Shown: piece by piece, positions 1 to 9,112 of the stretch
Layout: each line of letters opens with the position of its first letter
Position numbering within the stretch: position 1 is the stretch's first letter
Source: Gloeothece verrucosa PCC 7822
Lineage (GTDB): Bacteria; Cyanobacteriota; Cyanobacteriia; Cyanobacteriales; Microcystaceae
Direction of reading: 5' to 3'
Length of the DNA stretch: 64,000 nucleotides
Assembly (NCBI RefSeq): GCF_000147335.1
Contig: NC_014501.1
Span: 2,185,501 to 2,249,500 of the forward strand
Program-made: the position numbers and the translations under genes
The notes under the pieces: generated by a model
The model's input: the letters and a program-made list of their open reading frames with translations, nothing else
Told to the model about the DNA's origin: nothing
Database searches by the model: none

Positions 1-1045
1 CTTTTTTGACTGAAATGGGACTGGGAAGATCAAATGAATTTGCTCCCACTACAGGAGTTTTTAAATCACTTTTAGCAATTACAGACCAGGAATTTGCATT
101 TCGTCTGTAAATAATTAGTTGTACAGGTAAGGTATTCTTGGCCCAAACATTCCACTTTCTTATTTCTCCATCCACATTGATTGAATTATTGGTATCCACT
201 AAGTAGAGATTATTTTGTGAATCCGAGTAGGCTCTATTTAAGATAGTATTACCTCCTTGAATAGTGAGAGTCAGTCTCGCATTGACAAGATAAATGAAAT
301 TTCCAATTCTCGGACCGTATTCAAATGGTGCTTGTATCGCTGGCTGTTGTAATGCCGGAGGCAGTAAATAGAAGATTTTGCTGAAATCGACTTTAACGTT
401 TTTAGTAGCACCTGAAACTAAGAAACAATCTGACTTAGTTTTTTTCTTGCCTGTATCTTGGTCATAGAAAAGTTGTGAAAATGCCTTGATCGTCAAATCA
501 TCTACGGGAGAAACGTACACCAAATATCCTTTTCCATCTAATTCTTTAGCCTTTAATTCTGCATCTTTGACATTATCAAAGAAAGCAATTTCTGTGCTTT
601 GAATGTTCAGAGGGCATTGACTTTCAGGGAATCCAGCTACTACACTGTATATTCTGCCGTTCAAGGGAGCATTAATGGTGAAAAGTACGTTAGTTCCCGT
701 AGTTACAGCATTTGCAGCTTGGAAATCAAACCAACCTTCAGTAAATGAGCCATTAGTTCCGTTTTTCTTACGACCCTCTTCGAGAATTGGTCTATAAGCT
801 GCTGGAAAATCGCTTTGATTTTCAGGCAGTATCTGACTTAGGTCAGTATTGGGGATAGCTACATCATATTTCAATATATCTTGATATACTTTCACTCCTT
901 GTGCCTGTTGTTCTGGAGTGGCGTAAAAAGTGGTTATCCCTCGCGATGCCGGCTCAGGAAGTTGTTGAGCGAAAGCTGGATTTACTCCACCTAGACACAC
1001 AACAAAGCTAAGAATAACAGCCAGAAAGGAAGTTAACTTTTTCAC
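1..1045 (-). CDS. Secreted hypothetical protein, 3' end outside window
   Basis: The reading frame is open from a GTG at 1045 to the left edge (348 codons seen, no stop), so the gene is truncated by the window. The GTG is chosen because GAGGAG lies 5 nt upstream and the product then starts with a clean signal peptide (MKKLTSF, a hydrophobic core, then NPAFA-QQ as a likely cleavage site near residue 26). The mature part has no domain I recognise. Its last visible ~60 residues look like a beta-sandwich segment, which is inference only. It is probably exported to the periplasm or cell surface. No partner gene is visible because the next gene downstream lies outside the window. Confidence 0.7.
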   Translation of the reverse strand, partial: MKKLTSFLAVILSFVVCLGGVNPAFAQQLPEPASRGITTFYATPEQQAQGVKVYQDILKYDVAIPNTDLSQILPENQSDFPAAYRPILEEGRKKNGTNGSFTEGWFDFQAANAVTTGTNVLFTINAPLNGRIYSVVAGFPESQCPLNIQSTEIAFFDNVKDAELKAKELDGKGYLVYVSPVDDLTIKAFSQLFYDQDTGKKKTKSDCFLVSGATKNVKVDFSKIFYLLPPALQQPAIQAPFEYGPRIGNFIYLVNARLTLTIQGGNTILNRAYSDSQNNLYLVDTNNSINVDGEIRKWNVWAKNTLPVQLIIYRRNANSWSVIAKSDLKTPVVGANSFDLPSPISVKK

Positions 1046-1195
1046 AAATTCTCCTCAATGTTCTGTGTTTTTCAAGTTCTTTTAGGAAAGAAGTTTTCTC
1101 TTTCCACATCTTTTAGACGTTTCTCAAGACAAATTTGCGAATTTTTCGAGTTACAGGCAATTTTTCTGCCCCAAAATCCACCGCAAAACCTTATT

Positions 1196-1306
1196 AGGAC
1201 TTACGCACCGTAACCAAATGATAAGGGTTTGAGATTCTTCGTGATCCTTCGCAAGGCTCGCTTAGGACATAAAATCGTCGTTTTTAATCAGGAGTGCGTA
1301 ACTCCT
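1196..1306. mobile_element. MITE-like element with 13-bp terminal inverted repeats
   Basis: AGGACTTACGCAC at 1196-1208 faces GTGCGTAACTCCT at 1294-1306, so the 13-bp ends match at 12 positions when one is reverse complemented. The 111-bp interior has no coding potential. Ends of this ACTTACGCA type are common on small non-autonomous elements in cyanobacteria (general knowledge). I see no clear target-site duplication. It lies in the 632-bp gene-free stretch 1046-1677. Confidence 0.5.
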
Positions 1307-1369
1307 ACTTATAACCCTTTGTTCGGTTACCTTTGAGCCTCTGCAAACTCTTCTGAGCTTCTCCACCCG

Positions 1370-1492
1370 GATAAGCTAAGACGCATTTAAATTTAATATG
1401 CTCAAGTTAAAAAATAAACCTCTAACCCTTTGCCCACACCCTACCCCTTACCCCCTGTCGCCAAGAACAATTTAAATGCGTGACAGCTTATC
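1370..1492. mobile_element. Second MITE-like element with 24-bp terminal inverted repeats
   Basis: The 24 bp at 1370-1393 (beginning GATAAGCTAAGACGC) are the reverse complement of 1469-1492 at 21 of 24 positions. The 75-bp interior is pyrimidine-rich on the plus strand and non-coding. The ends are unrelated to those of the element at 1196-1306, so two element types sit 63 bp apart. The rest of the gap, 1493-1677, shows nothing else I can name. Confidence 0.5.
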
Positions 1493-1677
1493 ACAACTGC
1501 TGACTCAAAGCACGTTGATATGCTTGTAAGTAAGTACGTGGGCTTCCATTAAACGTAAAACAGAGAGGGGGAATAGGGAACATCGGCTCTGGAAATAGGT
1601 AACAGGGAAGGGATTGAGCCATTTTTAAGAGTTAATAAGAGTGTTAATTTATTTATGCCCAGCTACTTACCTGAACT

Positions 1678-3162
1678 TCAAAACCGACAAGAGCGGCGCT
1701 CATTTTCCAATTCCGGCTCTTGCCAAGAAAAGGAAAAATGACTAATGGCCTTAATTTGAGGAGCCGCCGCTTCAATAGCCCGCATTTGTTCTTCTAGAGA
1801 GGGACGTTTATCATAATCTCGTCCCCATAACCCGGCCAATGCAGGGACAATTTTTACCTGTCCAGAAGCCATACCCGTCACACGTTTAACCTGTTGAACA
1901 ATACAGCTAGGAGTTCCACAAACCCCATAAGACATGGGATGCCATTCGATCAAAGGGGGAAACTTATCCCAAGGTTGTAAGCGAGAATCAAACCCTTTTT
2001 GCCCAACTACTTGATTGCCATCCGGGAAAAATACCGCCCCGGCGACTATGCCTCGACGTTGTACCAAAGTCGCCGCCTGAGAGAGAAAATTAATCACCCC
2101 TTGGGCAGCATGAGCGACACTGAGATACCACAATTCATCTTTCAAGCGTTGAAAACGAGCATTAGCCGGTAGTTGCATTTCATTAGGGGGAGGGGTGCGC
2201 CCTTGCCAAAGCGGGGAACCTTCTTCAGGATACTGGTTATCCACCGTCACCAGATCATTAAGCGTAATATATCCTTGAGTCACATATCGCTCAATCAAGG
2301 CTCGTCCTTTATTATTGAGAGCGCGGTTATACAGGGCTTGTCGAGAGGCACTACCATAAATCCATAAATCTTTCACTTCCCCGGCAGCAGATTTATTGCC
2401 GGTCCCTCGAGGATAACGAACATAATCAAATAATACGCCGTCTGGTTCTCGTCTCAGCACAGCATTGAGTAATACCGTATAATCTTGTTGGGCTTGAGGA
2501 TGATAGGGATCAACAAATCCTTGAGACTGATCATGAACATAAGCAATACTGGTTTGTCCTGCCCCATTACGGGCTAATACATCCTGACGCTCTGGACGCT
2601 GAGCATAGACATAGCCAAAATTGAGGGTAAATAGCCAAGCATAGACTTTTAATCCCCGTTGATGTCCTTTTTTAATCGTTTCGGCTAATAAATCCACATT
2701 TTCCGCGCCTGGGGTTCTGACAATGGTATCCCATGAGGTAGGATTATCGTTAGGCGGCAGCAAAACTTGACTATCAGAAAACGTTTCGACATAAACCGTA
2801 TTGTAACCTCGATTGACAATGCGGTCTAAAATAGCGTCAATAGAACCTGCGCGAACATCACAAGGATATAATCTTAACCAAATTGCCTGTTGTTGGGGCC
2901 AAGTCTGGTTACGACAGCGACGTAATAATTCTGCATGTTTTCTGACTAGAGCATCGTAGTCTTTTTCGGCTTGTATATTTCCTTTTAAAGCAGTTTCCCG
3001 TAAATTCTCTTTGCTAGACGCTTCTTCTGGGGATAATTGACAGTAATAATTAGCCGCTTGACCCGGTAGAGGATATCCCGTCTCTACCATTAAACCACTC
3101 GCTGTCAGTAGTCCAGCCATTAGACTGCGGCAAACCCGATGACATAAAGCTGTTTTGTTCAC
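1678..3162 (-). CDS. Family 10-like (GHL10) glycoside hydrolase, exported
   Basis: A 494-residue protein that resembles the GHL10/DUF4015 group of putative glycosidases with a TIM-barrel fold. Residues 94-130 contain the first barrel strands (IWLRLYP, then NTVYVETFSD), and 241-252 hold DGVLFDYVRYPR, the characteristic strand that ends in a carboxylate/Arg cluster. The N-terminus is a weak signal peptide ending about residue 37. The start is GTG at 3162; an in-frame ATG at 3120 would remove part of the signal. The substrate is unknown, and a cell-wall or exopolysaccharide glycan is only a guess. It lies upstream of psb27 in reverse orientation but is separated from it by about 90 bp, so co-transcription is possible. 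Confidence 0.75.
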   Translation of the reverse strand: MNKTALCHRVCRSLMAGLLTASGLMVETGYPLPGQAANYYCQLSPEEASSKENLRETALKGNIQAEKDYDALVRKHAELLRRCRNQTWPQQQAIWLRLYPCDVRAGSIDAILDRIVNRGYNTVYVETFSDSQVLLPPNDNPTSWDTIVRTPGAENVDLLAETIKKGHQRGLKVYAWLFTLNFGYVYAQRPERQDVLARNGAGQTSIAYVHDQSQGFVDPYHPQAQQDYTVLLNAVLRREPDGVLFDYVRYPRGTGNKSAAGEVKDLWIYGSASRQALYNRALNNKGRALIERYVTQGYITLNDLVTVDNQYPEEGSPLWQGRTPPPNEMQLPANARFQRLKDELWYLSVAHAAQGVINFLSQAATLVQRRGIVAGAVFFPDGNQVVGQKGFDSRLQPWDKFPPLIEWHPMSYGVCGTPSCIVQQVKRVTGMASGQVKIVPALAGLWGRDYDKRPSLEEQMRAIEAAAPQIKAISHFSFSWQEPELENERRSCRF

Positions 3163-3253
3163 TGTTTTGCTTGAGTTTGCTTATCCTGTTCAACGATACA
3201 GCCCGCCATAAGCGGGCTTTGAGCAACAAAATCGATGGGCAAACACCAATGGC

Positions 3254-3658
3254 TTAGATGCCTTTTTCCAAAGCAAATTGGACTTGTTTAAATTCTTGTT
3301 TTAAACGATTTTTGAGCTTTTCGGGTAAAGGACGAGTACCGTAGCTAGTATAGTAGCCAGCTATCGCATTAAGAGCCGTTTGCATGGTGGTAAAAGAACG
3401 TAGTCCACCAGAGTTTTGATCGCGCCGATAACGAGAAATATAGTCATTAATTTCATCTCTGGCTTGAGATTGAATTTCTGCTTTGTTCTCCGCCTCTTTG
3501 GGCAGTTCGATCACCGCACTTAGAGTATCGATGAGTTTAAGAGTATCTTGAGTATAATTGCCACCCAGTCCTGTGGGGCTGCTAGAACACCCAACTAACC
3601 CAATAACCACCACCAGCATCAGCGCAAGTAACCGAGATAATAAAGATTTTATAGACAT
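3254..3658 (-). CDS. psb27: Photosystem II assembly lipoprotein Psb27
   Basis: A 134-residue lumenal lipoprotein that binds CP43 in PSII assembly and repair intermediates before the manganese cluster is made (known function of the family). The start is set at ATG 3658, which gives a type II signal peptide with lipobox LVGC and lipidated Cys24; a longer TTG-start frame to 3688 adds 10 residues that do not fit the family. The mature part has the family's four-helix sequence, including the IELPKEAENKAE and YTSYGTRPLPEKLK segments, and the total length equals the usual 130-135. It stands apart from other photosystem genes here. Confidence 0.93.
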   Translation of the reverse strand: MSIKSLLSRLLALMLVVVIGLVGCSSSPTGLGGNYTQDTLKLIDTLSAVIELPKEAENKAEIQSQARDEINDYISRYRRDQNSGGLRSFTTMQTALNAIAGYYTSYGTRPLPEKLKNRLKQEFKQVQFALEKGI

Positions 3659-3719
3659 GATTGAATCTGATAGAAAAGTTGATCCCAAGTTGACCTTATC
3701 CTATCAGGAATTGACCCCC

Positions 3720-3788
3720 TTAGTCATTAGTCATTGGTCAGTAGTCATTAGTCATTGGTCATTGGTCATTGGTCATTGGTCATTAGTC
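3720..3788. repeat. Heptanucleotide tandem repeat (TCATTGG/TCATTAG units)
   Basis: About ten imperfect copies of the 7-mer TCATTGG or TCATTAG run head to tail between the ends of ridA and psb27's upstream region. The same heptamer family, read on the other strand as TAATGAC, recurs at 50134-50185 and 58501-58545. These fit the short tandemly repeated repetitive sequences known from cyanobacteria. Confidence 0.8.
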
Positions 3789-3808
3789 CTTTTTCCTTTC
3801 CCCTGTTG

Positions 3809-4201
3809 CTATACCACCGCAATACATTCTATTTCTACCAAAACATCTTTAGGCAGACGGGAAACTTCTACACAAGCGCGGGCGGGTGCGGTTTCTTGTG
3901 GAAAATATTGAGCATAAATTTGATTCATGTCGGTAAAATTGTTTAAATCATTGAGAAAAACAGTTGTTTTGACTACTGATTCCCAACTGGCTCCGGCTGC
4001 TTTTAAAATCGCTTCAATATTACTCATTACCTGTTGTGTCTGTTTGGCGACGTTTCCCTCTCCGACAATTTCAGCCGTTTTCGGATCGAGGGGAATTTGT
4101 CCGGCCACAAAAATGATTTGACCACTAGCGGCTACGGCTTGATTATAAGGCCCCACCGGTGCGGGGGCTTCATCAGTACGAATGATTTGATGTTTGGTCA
4201 T
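3809..4201 (-). CDS. ridA: RidA family reactive intermediate deaminase
   Basis: A 130-residue protein of the YjgF/YER057c/UK114 (RidA) family, which hydrolyses reactive enamine/imine intermediates such as 2-aminoacrylate released by PLP enzymes and acts as a cytosolic homotrimer. Family signatures are visible: [12 protein letters not shown] near the N-terminus, GQIPLDP, and [20 protein letters not shown] near the C-terminus, where the Arg in PARAC corresponds to the substrate-carboxylate-binding Arg of E. coli RidA. Length is normal. The stop lies 9 bp from the yjbQ-like gene's 3' side, so yjbQ and ridA, both on the minus strand, are probably one transcript. Confidence 0.93.
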   Translation of the reverse strand: MTKHQIIRTDEAPAPVGPYNQAVAASGQIIFVAGQIPLDPKTAEIVGEGNVAKQTQQVMSNIEAILKAAGASWESVVKTTVFLNDLNNFTDMNQIYAQYFPQETAPARACVEVSRLPKDVLVEIECIAVV

Positions 4202-4210
4202 GAGTTAATT

Positions 4211-4630
4211 TTAGACTCCACTAATGTGAACAACGATTTCTCGATAATGACTCCGGTCTCGATGTTCCCATAAATAAATTCCTTGCCAAGTTCCTAACAC
4301 TAACCTTCCCTGAGTAATCGGAATTTGTTGAGAAGTTTGCGTCAGCACTGAGCGAATATGGGCGGGCATATCATCAGGACCTTCTGCGTCATGAATATAA
4401 CTTTTTGAATCTTCTGGGACTAATTTACTAAAAAAGTTTGATAAGTCTCTTAAAACATCGGGATCGGCGTTTTCTTGAATCACTAAAGAGGCAGAAGTAT
4501 GACGGATAAATAGGGTACATAACCCCATATTTATGCCCGACTCAGCCACAATTGATTTAATTTTAGCGGTGATATCGTGAAAAGATTTACCCGTCGTTTG
4601 AATTTTAATGTTTTTTTGATGATGGTTCAT
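4211..4630 (-). CDS. YjbQ / UPF0047 family protein
   Basis: A 139-residue protein of the UPF0047 (YjbQ) family. Family members form trimers, and some show weak thiamine-phosphate synthase activity in vitro, so the physiological role is unsettled. Visible signatures are CTLFIRHTSASLVIQENADPDV, HIRSVLTQTS and LGTWQGIYLWEHRD, with the conserved His residues expected to bind a metal. The ATG at 4630 is preferred over the GTG immediately before it. Only 9 bp separate it from ridA downstream, suggesting an operon of small conserved metabolic proteins. Confidence 0.88.
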   Translation of the reverse strand: MNHHQKNIKIQTTGKSFHDITAKIKSIVAESGINMGLCTLFIRHTSASLVIQENADPDVLRDLSNFFSKLVPEDSKSYIHDAEGPDDMPAHIRSVLTQTSQQIPITQGRLVLGTWQGIYLWEHRDRSHYREIVVHISGV

Positions 4631-4641
4631 CACTACTTTTA

Positions 4642-5052
4642 TTACTCTACCTCATCTATTTCAATATTATCCGCATGGGTTATAAGCTTTTCTTCTTCTA
4701 AATCCGAGGAAATCACACTAGATAATTCCTCGGGTTTTTCCTCAGTTTGTTCTGTGGCTTTTTGTTCAGAATCGGATTCTTCCCAGGGGGAGTCGTAGCG
4801 ATTCCAAGGTAAGATGGGTTTATTAGGGAGTTTATGAGTCAATACTGTGATGTTTTCTGCATCGGGTTCTGGTAGTTCAATACGAGTCGTCAGCTTATCC
4901 TCAGCTTCCTTTTCTTCTAGTGATTGTTCTGGTGCTAGGGTGACTTCTTCTTCCTCAGATAATAATTCTTCTACAGAATAGGAAGCTTCACCGGCCGAAA
5001 AATTGCCCGCATTGCTATCAGAATCCGTATTGGCAGGTTTAGAAGTCATCAT
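4642..5052 (-). CDS. Acidic hypothetical protein
   Basis: A 136-residue, strongly acidic protein with many Glu/Asp runs (ELLSEEEEVTLAPEQ, EKEAEDK) and no predicted membrane segment. I do not recognise a domain; most of the chain is likely disordered. The segment LPNKPILPWNRYDSPWEE is the only ordered-looking stretch and may be a short binding motif. The start is ATGATG at 5052/5049 with AAGG just upstream, so the second ATG is also possible. It lies 12 bp upstream of the yjbQ-like gene and about 30 bp downstream of the membrane protein, so it may belong to the same minus-strand transcript. Confidence 0.6.
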   Translation of the reverse strand: MMTSKPANTDSDSNAGNFSAGEASYSVEELLSEEEEVTLAPEQSLEEKEAEDKLTTRIELPEPDAENITVLTHKLPNKPILPWNRYDSPWEESDSEQKATEQTEEKPEELSSVISSDLEEEKLITHADNIEIDEVE

Positions 5053-5082
5053 AACCTTAAATCACTCCATCTATTTATTTTC

Positions 5083-5679
5083 TCATGTTGCTGACACAAA
5101 ATATGAGGATATCATGTGTAAGAACATCAATAAAGCAATTACCCAGGTTACATAAGCCGAATAGGTTAAGCTTTGTGACACATCATCAAGGCGTTGCTTG
5201 TTAGTATTATAAGTCGCTATTTGATTGGCCATCATCCGTAATTGGTATTCTTCTGGGGTTAAAGACAAATACCGTTCTAAAAATTTTTTGTCTTCTAGAT
5301 TTGGGCTGACTGCCACTTGACGCGGCAAAAAGGCATTAATCAGTAGCGTGAAATTCATTAAAAAACCGATTATTTCTCCAATACTAAAGGGACTAAGAAA
5401 GAAGATTAATCGAGAAATGGTTAAGCTTGTTAATAATGCACCATTGACCACGAATAAAATATTAAGTTTTGTTGTCAACAGATGACTCTGCTGCTTTTGT
5501 TGTTCCATGACATCCCGAACATCTTGGGCGGCTAAATCAATCGTAATACTCGAAGAAGTTTTTTGAGTATGATGACTCTCTTCAGATGAACGGGAATCTT
5601 CTACTTTTGGCGGTTCTTCTACTTTTTGTGCTGTTTCGACTTGTGCTAATTGTTCGGAGAGGATATTAATAGCAGTCAT
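5083..5679 (-). CDS. Hypothetical membrane protein, two to three TM segments
   Basis: A 198-residue protein I cannot assign. The first ~60 residues are polar and probably cytoplasmic. A hydrophobic region at about 72-120 (ILFVVNGALLTSLTISRLIFFL, then IIGFLMNFTLLINAFL) forms one or two membrane segments, and a third lies near 172-192 (YVTWVIALLMFLHMISSYFV). A soluble stretch with LTPEEYQLRMMANQIATYNTNKQRLDDVS lies between them and may be helical. It is the first gene of a minus-strand group with the acidic protein, the yjbQ-like gene and ridA. Confidence 0.6.
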   Translation of the reverse strand: MTAINILSEQLAQVETAQKVEEPPKVEDSRSSEESHHTQKTSSSITIDLAAQDVRDVMEQQKQQSHLLTTKLNILFVVNGALLTSLTISRLIFFLSPFSIGEIIGFLMNFTLLINAFLPRQVAVSPNLEDKKFLERYLSLTPEEYQLRMMANQIATYNTNKQRLDDVSQSLTYSAYVTWVIALLMFLHMISSYFVSAT

Positions 5680-5771
5680 AATTAGTAATTTCGTTCCCTC
5701 CCGCTACTCATCCCATAACAGGCTGATCGGATCTATTACTAGCTTACTGCTATTTCAATCCTTTAACTAGA

Positions 5772-6848
5772 TCAAAGTAAATAATTTAGCACTTCGCCAG
5801 CAATCACTTCTGCCCCATTTTTAGCGAGGGTGTTTTCTAAACGAGCCGGCACTAAAGATTGCTGCAAAAACTCCCAAGAATCCCCAAAGAATTCGGCGGG
5901 TGTGATAATTTGATGCTGGCTATATTTTTTCAGTCCTTCTAACAAAAAAGGCGTTTCCCCAAAATCCTCTCGAGTTAAGGTAACGATGGGAACATTTAAA
6001 CGCAATGCTTCGGCAAAGGTACTATATCCGGGTTTACAAACCACTCGCCCACAAAGCGGCATAAAATCTACAGGGCGATAGCGATGATCAGTGATTTTAA
6101 TTATATTCGCTAATTCGGGAGCATGACGATCAAAGGTGATGAATTGCCAATCCGTAAATTTATCTAATTGTTGATAGGGGATTTGCTGTAATCCCAGTCC
6201 TCCAAAGGTTAATAAAACGGTTTTCGAAGGAGGAGATTTTAAATTAAAAATATTTCTTAATTCGGTCTCACTCAAACGGGGTGTTCCTCCCGTTAATCCG
6301 ACATCAGTGATACTAGAAAAAGCGCTCATCGGTTCGCACAAAGGGAAACGAAATAAGCGATCACATTTTTGATAACATTCACTAATCCACTGGGAAATTT
6401 CTTGAAACTCTTCTCCCCATTGTCCATAAATAAAATCCCAGCCAAAATTACTCATCATCCAGCAAGGAATACCAGCCGCTTGAGCAAGAGGAGCGGCTAA
6501 GGGCGGAATATCGGCTAAAATTAGCTGAACCCGGTTAGTTTTCAGAAAGTTTACTTCGGCGGCTATAATAGAATTCTGTTTTCGACGTATTTGCTCTATT
6601 TTTTCTTTTGTCGCTTTTTTATCCATTTGGATGCTATCAGCTTGTATAACTCCCACATCAAAAGCGCGAGAACGATAAATAAAATCCTCTCCTAGATAAG
6701 ATTCGATTAACCAATGCGGCGTAGTGGTAGCTAATATCAGTAAAATATCTGGACAAAGTTGTTTTAGCTGTGCTGCAACACAAGAAATCCGTACAGCATG
6801 ACCAAAACCATGATTAGTAACCATTAGATAAACAATAGGTCGAGACAT
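5772..6848 (-). CDS. GT-B fold glycosyltransferase-like protein
   Basis: A 358-residue protein resembling MurG/UGT-type GT-B proteins and the N-terminal region of L-arabinokinase-type proteins. Residues 9-19 (TNHGFGHAVRI) form the glycine-rich acceptor-side loop typical of the first Rossmann domain. In the C-terminal half, LLTFGGLGLQ and CKPGYSTFAEALRLNVPIV form the usual nucleotide-sugar binding region with its conserved Gly and Glu. No signal peptide or membrane helix is visible, so it is cytosolic or peripheral. Donor and acceptor are unknown. It is transcribed divergently from the binding protein at 7007, with about 160 bp between. Confidence 0.75.
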   Translation of the reverse strand: MSRPIVYLMVTNHGFGHAVRISCVAAQLKQLCPDILLILATTTPHWLIESYLGEDFIYRSRAFDVGVIQADSIQMDKKATKEKIEQIRRKQNSIIAAEVNFLKTNRVQLILADIPPLAAPLAQAAGIPCWMMSNFGWDFIYGQWGEEFQEISQWISECYQKCDRLFRFPLCEPMSAFSSITDVGLTGGTPRLSETELRNIFNLKSPPSKTVLLTFGGLGLQQIPYQQLDKFTDWQFITFDRHAPELANIIKITDHRYRPVDFMPLCGRVVCKPGYSTFAEALRLNVPIVTLTREDFGETPFLLEGLKKYSQHQIITPAEFFGDSWEFLQQSLVPARLENTLAKNGAEVIAGEVLNYLL

Positions 6849-7006
6849 GATAATTGTAGATAACCACCAAAGTAAACAATCAACTAAGATTATAGGGTGA
6901 TTATTGCTGTATAATCCAAAAAATGTTTATTTATACTGAAAAAAAAGCAAAATTGAAGAAAGAGTCAGCCTAGATCGGGCATTTTCCTATCAACAAACAT
7001 TAGCTT

Positions 7007-8419
7007 ATGTCGAAAAAAAACGAAACAACGATTTTAATATTAGCTTTTTTAATTACGGCTGCGATATTAGGGGGTGGTGCTTGGTTATTGCGCGATACCA
7101 TCTCGAATTTGTTCTCTAAGGAACCAAATTCATTTAATCGGGTTTCCTCGAGTTCAGGAAAACGCAGCAGTCTAGGAGAAACTATTTTAGTCCAAGCAGA
7201 TACAACTCCTGAAAAACAAGCGGGTGTAGAAGCATTTGCTAAGGGAGATTTTGCCAGCGCCATCGCACAATTTCAGTCTTCTCGACAAATTCAACCCAAT
7301 GATCCAGAAACCTTAATTTATCTCAATAATGCTCAAGCCGCTACAAAAAACCCGATTAAAATAGCTGTGGTTGTTCCCATTGGCGGCAATTTAAATGTGG
7401 CTAAAGAAATCCTCCGAGGCGTAGCCCAAGGACAAAATGAAATCCATCAAAAAGGGGGAATTAACGGCAGAGGATTACAGATAGAAATTGTCAATGATGA
7501 TAATAACCCCGAAACGGCTAAACAAGTGGCACAAGAGCTAGTCAAAGACAATAGTATTTTAGCCGTCATAGGACATAACTCTAGTAATGCCACTATTGCC
7601 GCCGTACCCGAATATCAAAAAGGGGGTTTAGTGATGATCTCCTCCACCAGTACAGTAACAACTATTCCAGAAAGAGGAAATTTTATTTTTCGGACGGTTC
7701 CTACTATTCGATTCGAGGCTGATACTGTATCCCGCTACAGCATCAACATGGCTAAAAAAACCAATATTGCTGTTTGCTTTGACTCTACAGCCGCCAATAG
7801 TCAATCTTTAAAAGATGATTTTACTTCAGCGATTTACGCTGATGGCGGCAGAATTCTAGAAATTAGTTGTGATTTTGCTGCCCCAACTTTTAATGCTAAT
7901 GAGGCTGTTTCTAATGCCATTAGTAAAGGCGCAGATGGATTATTATTAGCCGCATCTGTGGAGAGAATAAATTTAGCGCTTGAGGTGGCAAAAGCCAATC
8001 AACAACGGTTATTTTTATTAGGAAGTTCTACCCTTTATGCTTACCAAACCCTCAAAGATGGACAACAAGCTGTCAACGGTATGGTATTAGTAGCCCCTTG
8101 GCATTCTGAGGCTTTTAAGGGTAATCCTTTTCCTGTGCAAGCTAAACAGTTATGGGGAGGAGATGTTAATTGGCGTAGTGCCCTATCTTATGATGCCCTA
8201 CAGGCAATTATTGCAGGATTTAAATCAGGAGACATCAGTCGTCAAGGGTTACAGGGTGTGCTATCGAGTCAGGGATTTTCTGCTCAGGGAGCCACAGGAA
8301 AAATTGAGTTTCTACCGTCAGGAGACCGCAATGGAGCGGCTATTTTAATTAAGATAGAAGCAAGGCAACCTTCCACATCGGGAACCGGTTTTGATTTTGT
8401 GCCTTTGCTGTCTAAATAA
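7007..8419 (+). CDS. ABC-type branched-chain amino-acid-like substrate-binding protein
   Basis: A 470-residue protein anchored by one N-terminal membrane segment (residues 9-28). A short TPR-like unit follows at about 68-110 (GVEAFAKGDFASAIAQFQSSRQIQPNDPET). The rest is a type I periplasmic binding fold (Peripla_BP_6, LivK-like), from KIAVVVPIGGNLNVAKEILRGVAQGQNEIHQKGGINGRGL to the C-terminus. The TPR plus binding domain on an anchor is a known cyanobacterial arrangement. No permease or ATPase lies nearby, so it may serve as a sensor or an orphan receptor; its ligand is not known. An ATG start at 7007 fits. Confidence 0.8.
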   Translation: MSKKNETTILILAFLITAAILGGGAWLLRDTISNLFSKEPNSFNRVSSSSGKRSSLGETILVQADTTPEKQAGVEAFAKGDFASAIAQFQSSRQIQPNDPETLIYLNNAQAATKNPIKIAVVVPIGGNLNVAKEILRGVAQGQNEIHQKGGINGRGLQIEIVNDDNNPETAKQVAQELVKDNSILAVIGHNSSNATIAAVPEYQKGGLVMISSTSTVTTIPERGNFIFRTVPTIRFEADTVSRYSINMAKKTNIAVCFDSTAANSQSLKDDFTSAIYADGGRILEISCDFAAPTFNANEAVSNAISKGADGLLLAASVERINLALEVAKANQQRLFLLGSSTLYAYQTLKDGQQAVNGMVLVAPWHSEAFKGNPFPVQAKQLWGGDVNWRSALSYDALQAIIAGFKSGDISRQGLQGVLSSQGFSAQGATGKIEFLPSGDRNGAAILIKIEARQPSTSGTGFDFVPLLSK

Positions 8420-8427
8420 CCCAATTT

Positions 8428-9087
8428 TTAAGAGGATTTTGCTATTGGCTTTTCCTCCTCGCTTGGAGCATTAATTTGGCTATTTAAGGCTTTTCTAGCA
8501 ATTTTCGTCACGTAAACTGTTACCACAACAGTAGCAATTAAGCCCATAATTCGGATTCCCCATTGAGCCAGATTTGTCTGTTCGCTTCCTGTGCCAAGCG
8601 TCGCTAAATTTTTGGCTAAAGAACCGATATAAACATAGGTGACGGTTCCCGGCATCATGCCTATCCAAGAGGCTAATACATAGTCTTTTAGAGTTACTTG
8701 GGTAATACCAAAGGCATAGTTTAAAAAGATAAAGGGAAAAAGCGGCGAAAGCCGAGTTAATCCTACTATTTTCCAACCTTCTTGGGCTACGGCGTTATCA
8801 ATGGCTTTAAATTTAGGATATTTTTCTATTTGTTTTTCTACCCATCCTCTCACTAAATAGCGCCCAATTAGAAAGGCAATGGTTGCTGCTAAGGTAGAGG
8901 CAATAGAGACAAGAATTGAGCCTTTTACTAGGCCGAAAATGGCTCCTGCTCCTAGGGTGAGAATTGCTCCGGGTATTAGCAATACGGTGGTTACTATATA
9001 GATAATAATGAAGATTAGTGTACCGCTAAATCCTAGCTGATTAATCCATTGTAATAGGTTTTCTAAGGTGGTGTTGATTGTTGGCAT
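8428..9087 (-). CDS. TVP38/TMEM64 (DedA-like) membrane protein of the arsenic block
   Basis: An integral membrane protein of about 219 residues with the VTT/SNARE-associated domain. The diagnostic motif RLSPLFPFIFLNYAFGI sits mid-protein, with re-entrant-loop glycines (LTLGAGAIFG) before it. The chosen start is the ATG at 9087, which leaves a 25-bp gap to arsS; an upstream frame to 9162 would overlap arsS by 50 bp and add a polar tail. The same order (methyltransferase, radical SAM protein, TVP38 protein) occurs in Synechocystis slr0303-slr0305 as I recall it, so a role in handling arsenosugar lipids or transport is likely but unproven. Confidence 0.8.
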   Translation of the reverse strand: MPTINTTLENLLQWINQLGFSGTLIFIIIYIVTTVLLIPGAILTLGAGAIFGLVKGSILVSIASTLAATIAFLIGRYLVRGWVEKQIEKYPKFKAIDNAVAQEGWKIVGLTRLSPLFPFIFLNYAFGITQVTLKDYVLASWIGMMPGTVTYVYIGSLAKNLATLGTGSEQTNLAQWGIRIMGLIATVVVTVYVTKIARKALNSQINAPSEEEKPIAKSS

Positions 9088-9112
9088 GGGTTTGATCTGT
9101 CGCGCAAAGAGT

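Noticed and set aside
3720-3788. CRISPR array
   Set aside because: Units are 7 bp without spacers; it is a microsatellite-type tandem repeat.
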